DNA of 64,000 nucleotides, from NCBI RefSeq assembly GCF_900497805.2, contig NW_020954570.1, positions 9,518,586-9,582,585 on the forward strand, written 5' to 3'. This DNA is from Vombatus ursinus (lineage: Eukaryota > Chordata > Mammalia > Diprotodontia > Vombatidae). The notes beneath the pieces were generated by a model. The model ran no database searches. It had not been told where the DNA came from and worked only from the letters and a program-made list of their open reading frames with translations. The translations under genes were made by a program, and so were the position numbers. Positions 23,450-34,939 of this stretch are shown in pieces; the first letter of the stretch is position 1, and every line of letters begins with the position of its first letter.

Positions 23450-23575
23450 TGAATAACATGTAAGCATCTTAAGTCCAGGAAACATTTCAGTTTTGTCTTT
23501 ATATTCCCGGATACATAGTTCAATTTCTTGCACATAGAAGCCACCTAAAATGTGTGTTGGTTGATTGATTAAGGA
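23450..23575 (+). mobile_element. L2 3'-end fragment
   Basis: GTAAGCATCTTAAGTCCAGG, CACATAGAAGCCACCTAAAA, GTTGGTTGATTGATTAAGG: the L2 terminal motif series in diverged form. Confidence 0.6.
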
Positions 23576-24002
23576 AATGTCACCTTTGAGTTTCTAGCTC
23601 ATTTTTGTAACCAAACCTAAATATTTGATATTTGTACCACTATTGACTTGAAATGAGTTTTAGAGCCAGTGAAGCTCCTGAGAAATCAGTGCTTGTAAAT
23701 TACTAATGAGCAAAGAAAAGGACAGGAGCTCATACCTTCTAATGATCACTAGAGTTTTCCATCAGTCTCTCCTGGTTTCATCAGTTCCATCAGTCTCTCC
23801 ATATAATTTTTTAGCCTATTTTAACTCTCAGCCAGCTGTTTAATTAGTTTTGAAAATCAAGCTGATCAAAATAATAAAGATAGAGAAGCACTGAGAGAAT
23901 TGAAGTCTTGATGAGGACAGGAGGAAGTGGGATATAAAGAAGGACTGAGACTTTGAAGTATGAGACACTTAAGGAAAGGCAAGATGATGATGATGATGAT
24001 GA

Positions 24003-24235
24003 TGGTGATTATAATAGCTAGCATTTTATAGTGCCTACTCTGTGTCAGGCACTATACAAATATCTCATTTACAGTACAAATATACAAATATCTCATTTGA
24101 TCCTCAAAACAACATAGGGAGGTAGATGCTATTATTATCCTATTTTTCAGTTGAGGAAGCTGAATAAAAGACACACAGCTAGTAAATATCTGAGGCTAAT
24201 TCTGAACTAAGTAGTCTAGCCACTGCCACAAGATT
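24003..24235 (-). mobile_element. THER1/MIR-type SINE
   Basis: The minus copy shows, in plus-strand order, GCATTTTATAGTGCCTACTC, GTCAGGCACTATACAAATAT, ATCTCATTTGATCCTCAAAA, TTTTTCAGTTGAGGAAGCTG and ACACACAGCTAGTAAATATC. A (GAT)n tract borders its left end (about 23984-24006). Confidence 0.85.
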
Positions 24236-24239
24236 AGTT

Positions 24240-25045
24240 GTAGAGCCACAGATGAAAATCTTTGGTAGCAAAGAGACAATCGGGCATTAGGGTTCTAGAA
24301 CCTGAGAGAAGACAAAATAAGATAGAAGATGAGCAAATAAAGGAAGGTTTAGAAAAAAAGCAAAACAATAAACTTCAAAATTCCATCTTCTTCCAATGCT
24401 CCTCTTCTTCATTTTTACCTCCTAGTCAATTCTCCTCTGTTCCCAGACTTTGGCAGAGTTCTTTGAAAAGAAGGGAAGGCTAATGATACGATTTAAGGGA
24501 AAACTCCCCATCCCCAAAATATATCCCCTACACTGACTGAAATCCAATCACTTGATGCTGGATTATTGAGTAAACAGCTCTGAGAAGGATTGAAGAATGC
24601 AACATCCATTCTATCTACTTGTTCCACCTGCATGAAATTCTAAGCATTATTTTGATCAATAAAATCCTCCAAGAAAAACCTCTAAACACAACAAACACAC
24701 TCAAAGATATAGTTTCATACATAAGTCATTCCTGCTTTCACATCTGGACAATTTGTTATGTCTAAAGTTTTGTGCATGCAAGAAGCTAGCTTAGAAAACT
24801 TGTCTGCAGAAAACCTCAGAACCAAAAGCGCTTTTCTAAAATGAAACCTTCAAAACATATTGGTCCAAAATTCTCGGCCTAGAAGGAAAACTTATCACTG
24901 ACAAGGAGGACAGACAAATTCTGTACTATATTTAAGTAACATAGTCACATCATATGTCAAATTTTATAAGTCATATTTTACATGACCAATAAATCACCAT
25001 GATGTTTCTTTTTCTCAAACTGATTCTTTTGTTAAAAGGTAATTT
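24240..25045. other. No gene seen; unassigned
   Basis: No coding potential beyond short frames. No repeat recognised. Confidence 0.4.
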
Positions 25046-25051
25046 AGATCA

Positions 25052-25250
25052 GAAGTTCTTAATCTTTTTTGTGTCATGGATCCCTTTGGAAGTCTGATGA
25101 AGCTTATGGACCCCTTCTCTGAATAATGTTTTAAATAAATAAAATACATAGAATTACAAAGAAAACCACCTAAAGTCCAATACAGTTATCAAAACACTGA
25201 AGAAATAAGTTCAAATACTGAGGGAAAGAACCCCAATTTAGAAAGATGAA
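25052..25250 (+). mobile_element. Non-autonomous DNA transposon (probable hAT type)
   Basis: Contains the widespread string GTTCTTAATCTTTTTTGTGT, then CATGGATCCCTTTGGAAGTC and TATGGACCCCTTCTCTGAAT, followed by 'AATAAAATACATAGAATTACAAAG'. This is a common ancient mammalian repeat that I associate with hAT-type MER elements. The exact family name is not certain. Confidence 0.5.
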
Positions 25251-25259
25251 AATGTGCAT

Positions 25260-26335
25260 CAAAAAGTCCAGAACAACGTATTTTGTGTTAAATACTATCC
25301 ACACCATATGCAAGGTATATTTTCTGATCTCAGAGTATATTGTACACATAATAAAATTACATATAAGAAAACAATACCCATCAAGTGGGGAGCAGGGATA
25401 GGAGCTGGCAAAGATTCACTGTTATCAGGGAAGTTCCTTTTTTTTTTAATAAGTCTTCAGATTCCAGAATTAAATAAATATGCCTTAGGACTTGCAGACA
25501 GCAAAAACAATATGTTTTAGCCAGTTAACTTTTAAGCATGACTTCTTTCTTTATTTTCTGATAAATGGTGAGCTCTTAGCTTTATTTTAAACTGATGTTT
25601 TTAAAAAAAAATGTGGGAATGACTTTAGAGCAAGGGTTATGACATTATCAATAGAAACTTCTAAAAAGTAAAAAAAGATCAAAGGCCCATCAATCCCCTT
25701 GGACACAGAGAATCCACTATCAAGCATACAGCCCAAGTAGGTTACTGACAAAATACTTAGAGTAGGTTGGTTGGTGTTGGGTTCTTTTTGTTTGTTTCTT
25801 TGTTTTGTTTTTTTGGGTTTTTTTGTGGTAGCAAAGAACTGGAAACAAAATGTGTTTCATGAATGAGCTGTTCCATAAGAAATGATTAAGAATGATGAAT
25901 ACAGAGTCGCAGTGAAAAACTTACAGAAACTGAAGCAAGGTGAAGTATGCAAGGACGGGAAAAATAAGATACACAATGACTATAACAATGTAAATGGGAA
26001 AACAGTAGCAGCAACAACAGCCACAAAAGAAAAGTGTATGTTGTAAAAGTATAAACAAGCATGGCCCAAAACAACAGATATGAGAAGACACTTATCCCAC
26101 TCCTTTATGAGGTTCACATACTTGACTATAAACCAGAAATTCTTGCATGTTGTCTTATTATTATCTTAGTTTTTCACATGGCAATTCATTGATTCTATGA
26201 TTTATCATACTCATGGTTCAGAACATTTTTACTAGGTCTTTGCGTAGGTTCTTATCCCTTGGCTTCTCCTTGTCTTGATCCTTTGCTTGTCCAGAATTGA
26301 AGCAGTTTGGAAAAAGTGAATACTCTTTCTGATCA
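25260..26335. other. No gene seen; unassigned
   Basis: AT-rich with a T/G-rich stretch near 25775-25825. No convincing exon or repeat. Confidence 0.4.
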
Positions 26336-26339
26336 TGTG

Positions 26340-26785
26340 ATCCATAAGTCAAAAGTATTTTTTAAGGAAACATTTGTACATATACTTGACCACTTATACA
26401 TTGGAGAATAGTTCTTGGTCTTCTATCTTTGTGGTAATTCTCTTTATGTTTTAGATATCAGACTTTATCAGAGATATTTGATGTAAAGATGTTTCCCAAT
26501 TGATAATTCACCTTCTAACACTGACTTTATTGAATTTGTTTATATGAAACTTTTTGGCGGCAGCTAGGTGGCACAGTGGAAAGAGCACCAGCCCTGGATT
26601 TAGGAGGACCTGAGTTCAAATCTGGCCTCAGACACATAACACTTACTAGCTGTGTGACCCTGGGCAAGTCACTTAACCCCACTGCCTATTTCTCTTGTCT
26701 TATTTCTATTGCTAGCATTTCTAGAGCCATGCCAAATAAAAAGAGAGGAAACATCCTAATTTTACTCCTAATTTAAATAAGAAAA
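26340..26785 (-). mobile_element. L1 ORF2/3' fragment (antisense), split by a SINE and internally deleted
   Basis: 26340-26556 matches the antisense L1 3' region (GGAGAATAGTTCTTGGTCTT, then 'TTTATCAGAGATATTTGATG'). After the SINE, 26688-26785 carries the antisense of the 'LLFNIVLEMLAIAI' reverse transcriptase segment (CTAGCATTTCTAGAGCCATG). In the antisense L1 at 53-54 kb these two points lie about 1 kb apart, so this copy has lost that stretch. Confidence 0.65.
26557..26687 (+). mobile_element. tRNA-derived CORE-SINE
   Basis: GCGGCAGCTAGGTGGCACAG to CACTTAACCCCACTGCC, close to consensus, without an A tail. It sits exactly at the L1 deletion junction. Confidence 0.95.
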
Positions 26786-27114
26786 CTCATAGTGTTCCTA
26801 AGAGGCAAAGCTGCCCAAATTGTTTTTCTGTTTCTTCTTTCTCTTCCAGGGAGTGCAGCTTTTGCTCTGGAAATAACAAAACAAAAATGGCTGACAGGGG
26901 AGGTACTCTCCATTAGTAAAGAGTAAGAAAATGCCTGCTTGCCCTGGACTAACTTAATTGATTACTTCCTGGTCTTGCATTAGCTCAGATGAATTTCATT
27001 CTCAGGTTTAGGAGATGTAATTTCTGTCAGTAATGTTTAAAAGACTAGAAAATTGAACAAAAAATAAAGATCACAAAAGGTTGGAGAAGGCCCAATTAAA
27101 AAAAAAAAAAGGAA

Positions 27115-27845
27115 GAATACAGAGTCTGCAAAGCACGTGCTAGTGATCTTAACCTGATTCCTAGGACAATTCTAGAATAGATCATTACATACAGTAAGCA
27201 GCAAGGCCTACAAGAACCTGCTTGATCAAAAACAAGTTACACCTGGCTAACCTCATTTCTTTTTTGACAAGTTCACAAAACTTATAAACGATGTATGCAG
27301 TTTCTTATATAGAATTTTGAAAAGGATTTGATAAAGTATATTATGCTCTTCTTATGGAGAAGAGAAAGAGAAATGAACTGGATGATAATGCAATTAGATG
27401 GGACAGTAACTAGTTGAAAGATTGGAATCAAATACTAGTTGTTAATATTTCAGTATCATCTTGGCTTCTCAGAGGAGAAGATGTTTTCAGAGGAGTACCA
27501 CAGAGATCTATGCAAGGTGTTTACATTTATCAATGACATAAAAAATCTTCATCAAATTTGCAAATGGAATAAAGCTAGAAGGGCTAGCTAATATACAGAA
27601 TGACAGTCAGAACCTGAAAAGATTTTGACAGGTTAGAATACTGGGATGATTCAAATAAGGGCAGATTCAATAAGTGTAAAGATTAACACTTGGATTCAAA
27701 GAAATCAAATTTACAAGTAGGGAATTGGGGAACCATGGATAGAAAGCAATTTGTTTGGGAAAAGATATAGTGGTTTCAGTGGATGGAAAGTTCAATATGA
27801 GTCAGCAGTATGATGGAGCAGCCCAAATTGCTAATGACATCTGGC
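27115..27845 (+). mobile_element. L3/CR1 LINE fragment, 5' segment
   Basis: Diverged CR1-type reverse transcriptase region: 'AACCTGCTTGATCAAAAACAAG', 'ACCACAGAGATCTATGCAAG' (equivalent of GVPQGSVLGP) and 'TTTATCAATGACATAAAAAAT' (YINDI). Its continuation is found at 29480-30190. Confidence 0.65.
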
Positions 27846-27859
27846 TTTCACTAAGAGAA

Positions 27860-28905
27860 ACATGGCTACCATTCTGTCCTTGTCAAATGCCATCTGTAGT
27901 ATCATCACCTCCCGTGGATAAATTATTCTCTCTATGCTGATAATTCTCAAATCTACCTATTCTTCCCAACCACTCAGCTGACCTCCAATCAATGAATGGC
28001 CAGCAGATATAAATTCAACACGTACAAAACTGAATGCATTATTACCCCCTGTCCCCAAACTCCATCTCCCATATTCCTTATTGTAGAGGATAACACCATA
28101 CTTATAGTCCCTCAGGTTTGTAATGTAGGTGTCATCCTCAATCCTTCACTATCTCTCACTCCTCAATATCTTTTGCCAAACCTGTTGATTTCACCTTTGC
28201 CATATACCTCAAATACTCCTCTTCTCTCTTCTGACAACACCGTCACTCTGTAAAGGCCTTCATCACTTTCCACCTGGACTATTACAACAGCCATCTGGTA
28301 GATCTGTCTGTCCCAAATATCTTCCTACTTCAATCGATCCTCCATTCATCCACCAAAGTGATTTTCTGAAAGCAAAAGTCCAACCATCTTACCGCCCCAC
28401 TCAATAAACTTCAGTGTTTCCCTTTTGCCTCCAAGATCAAATACACAATTATCTAGTTGGTGTTCAAAGTCCTTCATAAGCCAGTCCCTTCCTACCTTTC
28501 TTGTCTTCTTAAACCTTACTCCCTGCTACATACTCTTTGAACTAGATAACACTAGCCTCTTGCCTGTTCTATGAACAAGACACTCCATCTCTCAACTCTG
28601 GGCATCTTCCCTGGATGTTCCTGTAATGTTCTCTCTCCTCTTCTCTGCCTACTGGCTTTCTTTAAATCCCAACTAAAATCCTGTCTTCTACAAGATGCCC
28701 TTTCTAAACCCTTTTAATTCTGATGCCTTTCATCTCTTAATTATTTCCTTTCTCCTTGCTTGTACATTTTTATTTGTTTTCTCCTACATTATAGAATGTT
28801 AGTCCCTTGAGGGCAGGGACCATCTTTTGCTTCTTTTTATATCCTCAGCACTTATTGTAGTGTCTGTCACACAGTAATCACTTACTAAATTTTATTGACT
28901 ATTAT
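27860..28905 (+). mobile_element. L2 LINE, 3' part
   Basis: C-terminal reverse transcriptase and 3' end of L2. 'CTGGACTATTACAACAGCCA' encodes the LDYYNS motif. The 3' end is typical: TTAGTCCCTTGAGGGCAGGG, then 'TATATCCTCAGCACTTATTG' and 'TTTTATTGACTATTATTATG'. Many stops. Confidence 0.8.
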
Positions 28906-28911
28906 TATGTA

Positions 28912-29335
28912 CTGTTCTGGGGTGCCAAAATATTGTAGTGGATAATTAATAATAATGGAGAAAACTATCCAAGCTATACAATTTATTAGCAAAACAGGGA
29001 TAATAAATGGGTCAATAGACTCCCCAGTTAGTCCAAAGATCTGAATACAGTGAGACAGATTTTTATGTATTAAAAATAATCAAATAAGACCAATTAATCA
29101 AAAGAAAACAATTAACAGCATACAAGCCAGGATACAAAATTTGTTAATCTGATTTCTAATTTGAGGAAAAATTAGGAGTTTTCCAAGTTCAGGAAAGAGT
29201 GAGTTTCAGGTAAGTTGTGAGAGGGCAAGGTGGGTTTTAGCATCTTGTGTTTCCTAGAATTGAGAGATGCTGATTAACTGTATCCACCTGCATTTTTTTA
29301 ACAATAGATGGCTTATACCATCCAGTCTCCCATGG
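28912..29335 (-). mobile_element. LTR of an old endogenous retrovirus-like element (solo LTR-like)
   Basis: In minus orientation the segment shows a TATA-like region (ACATAAAAATCTGTCTCAC), an AATAAA poly(A) signal, and about 55 nt later an end GGCACCCCAGAACA, so the outer plus-strand base pair is TG. No internal gene is attached. Age: old, judging by AT drift. The boundaries are approximate. Confidence 0.45.
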
Positions 29336-29621
29336 ATGATTTACAAAAAATTTAAAAAATTAAAAGATGGATGCTAATACATGTGGCAGCACAATATAGA
29401 GTCAATGTTCATGAGATAGAATCTAATTGATTCTCTTGATTCCCACACCAAACCAACTCCATTTTGTAACTGGTTGTCACTCCATTCTGTCAATATAAGA
29501 ACATTGATAAGGTGAAGGGTATCCAAAAGAGGGCAATCAGGATATGAAGGAGCCTGAAGCCATTGCCAAATAAGGATTGATTTGAAGGACTGTGCATGTT
29601 TAGCTTGAAGAAGAGAAGAAT

Positions 29622-29758
29622 TGGGACAGATAGGTGCCACAGTAGATAGATTACCCGCCCTAGAGTTAAGATGACCTGAGTTTAAATCCGACCTCAGACA
29701 CATAACATATACTAGATGGGTGACTCTGGGCAAGTCACTTAACCCCAACTGCCTCACA
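29622..29758 (+). mobile_element. tRNA-derived CORE-SINE
   Basis: GGGACAGATAGGTGCCACAG to CACTTAACCCCAACTGCC. It is inserted in the L3 3' segment, and its tail has become a GA microsatellite. Confidence 0.92.
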
Positions 29759-29801
29759 AGAAAGAGAAAGAGAGAAAGAGGGAGAGAGAGAGAGAGGGAG
29801 G

Positions 29802-29852
<51 letters not shown>
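29758..29852. repeat. (GA)n microsatellite
   Basis: About 95 nt of GA repeats with a few GGGA interruptions, directly joined to the 3' end of the SINE. A pure purine strand able to form triplex DNA. Confidence 0.97.
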
Positions 29853-29853
<1 letters not shown>

Positions 29854-30214
29854 GTAATGGGGTTTATTTGACTTCTAAGTTTGACTACTACCACACTAAG
29901 AAGAGTTTGGCTTGTTTGACCCCACAAGAACTTGGAGTAATGGGTAAAAGTAACAATGAGACTTGAGCATGATGTCAAGAAAAACTGTCTAGTAGCTAGC
30001 CAAAAGTGGAATGGGAAGCCTTGAAGGATGATAGTTTCCCATTCCTAGGAGGTCTTCAAACAAAATATGTGTGATCCCTTGTCAAGTATATTATGGTAGG
30101 CATTCCTGTCTAGTATGAGTTTGACTAGATGGACTCTGAGGCCCTTTCCTATGCTTCTGAGGGACCTTCTATCTCTAAATTCTAAGAACTTCCTAAAAAA
30201 ACCTAATCCAAAGG

Positions 30215-30425
30215 CTTTTTTCTTAGTCCTCATCTTCCTTCACCTATCTAAAATATTTGATATTGTTGAATTCATTAATACTTCCTCTTCTGGCTTCTAT
30301 AACATTATATACTTCTTTTCTGTCCCTTCACTTGTTCTTCTTTCTGACTCCTTAAATAAGTATTTTCCAATATTCTGTCTTCAACTACTTTTTCCTGATT
30401 TGATTTTTATGCAGAATTTTGAATC
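30215..30425 (+). mobile_element. L2 reverse transcriptase fragment
   Basis: 'CCTAATCCAAAGGCTTTTTT' then 'CACCTATCTAAAATATTTGA' encode a decayed 'LLDLSKIFDIV' version of the L2 RT motif. The downstream order matches the L2 copies at 13.9 kb and 39.8 kb. Confidence 0.6.
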
Positions 30426-30472
30426 TGGAAAAGGTAACTATAATACTTGTTTGAAGGTTATTTGAGATAATA

Positions 30473-31040
30473 CAGTTTGTCCCAAAAATCTTAGTGCAGT
30501 TTTAAGTTTTAATAACTTCTACAGTGTAAAAGCTAAAAACTTACAATGACAAAAACTGAAAGGTTAATTATTGATAATTTAAAATTTTACTTCTTATTGA
30601 AGTTCAACATAATCATCATCTTGTCTATATATCTCTCTAGTTAATTTTCAAACTTTGCAAAAATTGCATTTGTAATATTAACCTTAAGATCCTTCCAAGA
30701 ATGAGGTGTTAGTACACACATGACAGCTTTTACATGACCCCAACCCCAAGAAAAATTATAATGAAGGTAGATTAAGTGACTGAGTTGGCCAAGCAAAAGG
30801 ACCTTCACTATTGATTCAATAGTCTGAGAAAGTGTCATCCAGAAAACCATTCCACATGCAATGTATAATAGAGGGCACCCCCATATTGATAAATTAAAAT
30901 TTTATTATTCAAAATTCACAAAACTAAGAAATGTAAAATAAACACAAATGAAATTTCAAATGATTATGTTTGAAGCATTTATACTTCTGAAAATAATAAA
31001 GCTTAAAACTTATTACACTAAAACTACTGGAACACCCTGC
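30473..31040 (-). mobile_element. Mariner-like DNA transposon, internally deleted
   Basis: Terminal inverted repeats: left CAGTTTGTCCCAAAAATCTT then AGTGCAG; right, as its reverse complement, CAGGGTGTTCCAGTAGTTTT then AGTGTAA. A TA dinucleotide flanks each end, as expected. The minus strand between 30850 and 30641 retains the C-terminal part of a mariner-type transposase ('WGHVKAVM', 'WKDLKVNITNAI'). At about 570 bp against roughly 1.3 kb for an intact element, most of the 5' coding half is missing. Inactive. Confidence 0.75.
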
Positions 31041-31044
31041 CTAT

Positions 31045-32210
31045 GTATGTTTTTTACAACTCATTTTCTATTTTCTATCTGCATTTTCCCCTATTGATGA
31101 ATTTATTTATCCTACTACTTCAATTAATACCTCTATGTTGATAATTACAGTCTACATATTCAACCATGTCTTTCTTCTGAGTTCAAAACCATCATTCTCA
31201 ACTATCTCTTGGATATCTCCATATGGATTATAGTTAATAAGCATTTCCTAAGTGCCCACTATGTGTCAGATGCCTAAGCCCCACCCCTCTGCATGGTGGC
31301 AGCCCCAGAACCTTGCAAGGATGAAATCCTAGTCAGGTTCAATATCTAAAATGCCTCTTCTGGTCGATCCTGAGGTTGAAAATTGAATCCATCCAGGTAA
31401 TTGCGCCACTAGAGGACCATTTTTCCTGAATAAGCCCTACCTCATGAGAGGCTTGGCTACAGAGAGGCCTTGAACTTTGTTCCTATATGTGTTCTTGGAT
31501 TCTATCTGTTGAAAGCCCTGTGGAACTGGGGTAACCACTGGCAATTCTTATATACAGCAGTAGTGTGGTTTTCACTTAAGGTGATCAAAGGTTCAGGGGG
31601 CAGACGGTAGTTAAAATATGTTGTTCTGTATGACCCTTTGATGTTTCTTGAACTAGATGGTTTTCTGATGTCTCCTAAATATTATCTTACTATTTGCAAT
31701 CTATCTCCTAACTTTGGCTTGTGACATAGCTTTAATTTGCTGTAAAAAGTTAATAGCTGACTTGTTAAAACACCCTATGCCTTGGCATGCTCTTACTATC
31801 TACTCCAATACTGGCAAAGAGCCAACACTATCAAGGTGGCCCCTAAGCTAGATATTGGGTGGTCCTTCACACTCTGCATCTGGAGATAAGGCTTAGGGCT
31901 CAGATGTTCAGAGGGAAATTCCTCATCGACATCAAGAAGAAGTGCCCTCCTCTTCACCATAAAATGAGAAAGAATGGACCACCCCTATCCAGACAGAGGA
32001 ATACTTTAGAAAGGGTAAGGCTGTAGAAAGGAAATATCCCTATGTAAACCCCACCGAAACCCCAAGGCAGCAGAGCAATCACTGACAGTCCCAATACTGC
32101 TTTGTTGTTTCCCACTATCAGTCAATTGGAGTATTAGATTGGAATATTCAGTACTTATGGCTAGCCTGTGCCGATATATTAAAAATAACACTATTACTAA
32201 AGTTAAGTTA
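31045..32210. other. No gene seen; unassigned, possibly an unrecognised repeat
   Basis: 31290-32190 is noticeably less AT-rich than its surroundings and keeps some CpGs, as an inserted element or decayed retrocopy might. I found no reading frame or consensus to name it. Confidence 0.3.
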
Positions 32211-32214
32211 CACT

Positions 32215-32780
32215 TTTAATGCCAATCAAATCATCAAGGGGATATTTTACAAAGCTTGATGAAATAATAAAAAAAAATTTGGAATAAACAAAAGATCCAG
32301 ACTAACAAGGGAAATGACAAAAAAACAACACAAAACACCTAGGGATGAAAGGGTAATAGCAGTTCCTGACCTCTATCTATATTATAGCAGCAGGCATCAA
32401 AACCATCTGGTAACAGTTAAAGAATAGAGACATAGCTCAATGGAACAGACTACATGGAGACTCAGAAACAAAGGAACTCAATAATCCCGTGTTTGATAAA
32501 GCAGAAAACATCTTACTTAGGAAAGAACTCCCTTTATGATAAAAACTGCTAGGTAAACTAAAAAGCAGTCTGACAGAAATTAGGTTGAGACTCATACTTT
32601 TCACCATATTCCATTATACATTTTAAATGGACATGTGACCTTATTTTTATAGTTCATACTATAAAATGAATGAGAAGAGTAGCAAATCATTTACCTCTCA
32701 TAGCTCTGAGTAGAAGATGTACTCTCAACCAATCAAGGAATAGAGGTAATTGCAAAAGATAAAACAGATAACTTTGTGTG
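32215..32780 (+). mobile_element. L1 ORF2 3' fragment
   Basis: 'AAAAGATCCAGACTAACAAG', 'TATTATAGCAGCAGGCATCA' (equivalent of LYYKAAVI), 'GACATAGCTCAATGGAACAG', then 'TACCTCTCATAGCTC' in L1 ORF2 order. Multiple stops. Confidence 0.7.
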
Positions 32781-32784
32781 TTCA

Positions 32785-34232
32785 AATTGTATCTTGTTCT
32801 GGTCCTCCTTACCACTGCTACCCCTTTCTTAATCGGTATAGTAAGTTTATAAGTAGCCAGTATAAAGGAGCAATATCAGGAAATAAGATTGCAAAGGGGA
32901 AACCTGGAAGTCATACACAAACTATCCCAGATATCAAAGGAGCATAATTTACAAATATATCATTTATTAACCAAAATTCACATCCTGTTAATGTATGCCA
33001 AATCAGTGCGGAAGGATTCTGGTCCTATGATATGTAAATTCCAGACAAATTCCAGACCCTCACAGTTCCAGACCAGTAGAACATCAAAAAGGTGCTGATA
33101 ACCTTGAGATAACGTGGATATGTTAACTTTGAAGTTTAAAGTTTGAGATGATTTGGATATGTTAATGAACTAACCCCATGGTGGCAGAGATAAAAATTAA
33201 TCTGTTCCCCTCAAAACCTTACAAAAATGAGACCTCAAATTCCTCCTCCTTGATAGTAAACACATAGAATTCATTTGCCAAAAAGTTATTCATGCTGACA
33301 ATGGAATAAGATTTTTATAAATTCATGGATAATTTACATAGAATGGGTAATGGAAGATAAGATTATTTTGAATTTGTCTCTAGCCTTTTGAGACTAACAT
33401 ACTCTAAGGTAATTATCATGTTCTTCCATAATACTCCATGATGACATTGTAAATAGCCAGGGCCTCGTTTGAGTGATTCTGTGGCTATTGTTATGTTTTT
33501 AAATTAAAATTATGTGATGCAATAATTATAATGTAATATAAATAATAGTAAATAATATCTAAATAATTGAATTAATCAATAAAATTGAAAATTTAAATAG
33601 TTTAAAATATTTATCGGCCAGATTGGCACCTATTATGAATAAAAACTATGAAACTATGAAAAATGACAGAGGACATTGTCACTTGTGAGATATTTCTCTA
33701 TAATTTCTACCATCAGTAGTAATATTGTCTATAAAGTTCTCTTAGGAGACTTTACAATACTAAATCTAAAGAGGTTATTTATTCATTTACAACTCATACC
33801 AATGATCACATTTCTAACAATGCCAATGTTGCTATACGTCAACTTAGTAGAGTATTTTTCCATCTTTCTATTTGACATAAAGTCTAGATTTGGCAAGATA
33901 TTCTATTACACACAAAAGGCAACAGGTGAATGCTAGAAAAAAAGAAATGACTTCTGTATTTAAATTAAAGATGATTGTAAAAAATTAAAAACAATTTGCT
34001 ATAGGATAACTTTTCCTATATCTTTGAAAACAACGAATTTGACAATAACAAAAGGAAACTATATGAAACTAATAACAAAACTATGTGAAAAACAGAACTA
34101 TGATTTATAAAAAAAACAAACAAACAGAAACTATGCATCTACTAGAGAATGGTTATGTTTTGTTCAAACACCTTCAAAATATAGCACATAAAATGACCAG
34201 AACTATTCAAGATAAATGAGGCTTTATTATAC
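32785..34232. other. No gene seen; unassigned
   Basis: AT-rich sequence. A 20-nt motif (GGATATGTTAA type) occurs twice, about 40 nt apart, near 33115-33170. Nothing else recognised up to the exon at 34233. Confidence 0.4.
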
Positions 34233-34471
34233 CTGAAGAATATGTGTATAACTTTCTTCTCTATCTGGTTTTGTTCTGGTGTTTGATACTTCATCTGCTT
34301 TTGCTCCTTTCCATGTCTCTTTAGAAGAAGACTACATGGGCCAATAGGTGGTAAAAACAGTTTAGAAAGTGCCTGGGCAAGTCTAGATCCTACATATTGG
34401 AAGAAAGTTTGGTTCCTTTCAGCTTTTATATTTGAACAAATGAAAGGATTGATGGTGTCTTTTAGCTCAGC
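34233..34471 (-). CDS. TMEM232: Coding exon, probable TMEM232 (next exon downstream)
   Basis: Minus-strand exon of 239 nt: acceptor TTTTTTTTTCAATAG, donor CAG|GTATAA. It has 79 open codons plus two bases, starting AELKDTINPFICSN and ending KKVIHIFF, with no stop. It begins in phase 0, exactly the phase in which the exon at 60035-60213 ends, so the join reads ...AIDIAE-AELKDT.... The central 'RLAQALSKLFLPPI' segment and the basic, glutamine-rich tail resemble the matching part of TMEM232 as I remember it. It leaves in phase 2. There is no early ATG, so a simple start-to-stop ORF search would miss it. Downstream exons were not confidently found to the left. Confidence 0.68.
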
Positions 34472-34614
34472 CTATTGAAAAAAAAAGAGGAAAAATGAGA
34501 TAGACATCAGTGGAATTATTTGAACCAATATAACAATCACATAAATTATCAAGAACTATAATCCAGAGAGAAAAGAAGAGAGACAGAGTTTTAAAATATG
34601 GGATATGTGTTAAT

Positions 34615-34800
34615 GGAAGCAGCACAATGGAGTGGACAGAGAGCTGGATTTGGAGTCAGAGAACTTGTCTCTGCCTTTTATTAATTATGACCTTGAGCAA
34701 ATCACTTAATCTCTTGGACCTCAGCTTCTTCAACTATGAAATGAGGAGTTTGAATTAGATCTTTAAGGTCCCTTTCAACTTTAACTGAAAATCATGTGAT
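34615..34800 (+). mobile_element. MON1/MIR-like CORE-SINE
   Basis: GAGTGGACAGAGAGCTGGAT, TTTGGAGTCAGAGAACTTG, GAGCAAATCACTTAATCTCT, CTATGAAATGAGGAGTTTG, AAGGTCCCTTTCAACTTTAA. It lies 144 nt upstream (in gene sense) of the exon acceptor. Confidence 0.85.
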
Positions 34801-34939
34801 CTTTGCTACTTATAAGTTATATATATATATGATATACATACACATATTTATAAAAATATGCACATTTTAAAATTTTTACTTTTTTAAAAATTTTTATTCA
34901 TTTTAAGAAAAGCTTTATTTATTCCTATGCTTTTTAGGG

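Larger units (their letters stand above)
29480..30190 (+). mobile_element. L3/CR1 LINE fragment, 3' segment, split by a SINE
   Basis: Begins 'AACATTGATAAGGTGAAGGG', then 'CAAAAGAGGGCAATCAGGAT', and ends with the CR1/L3 terminus 'GACTAGATGGACTCTGAGGC', then CCTTCTATCTCTAAATTCTA. Together with 27115-27845 it reads as one element. Confidence 0.75.

Noticed and set aside
23297-23533. 78-codon minus-strand ORF
   Set aside because: It overlaps an antisense L2 3' end and has no family resemblance.
29374-29757. 127-codon minus-strand ORF
   Set aside because: It spans the antisense of a tRNA-derived SINE and an L3 fragment. The composition follows the repeats.
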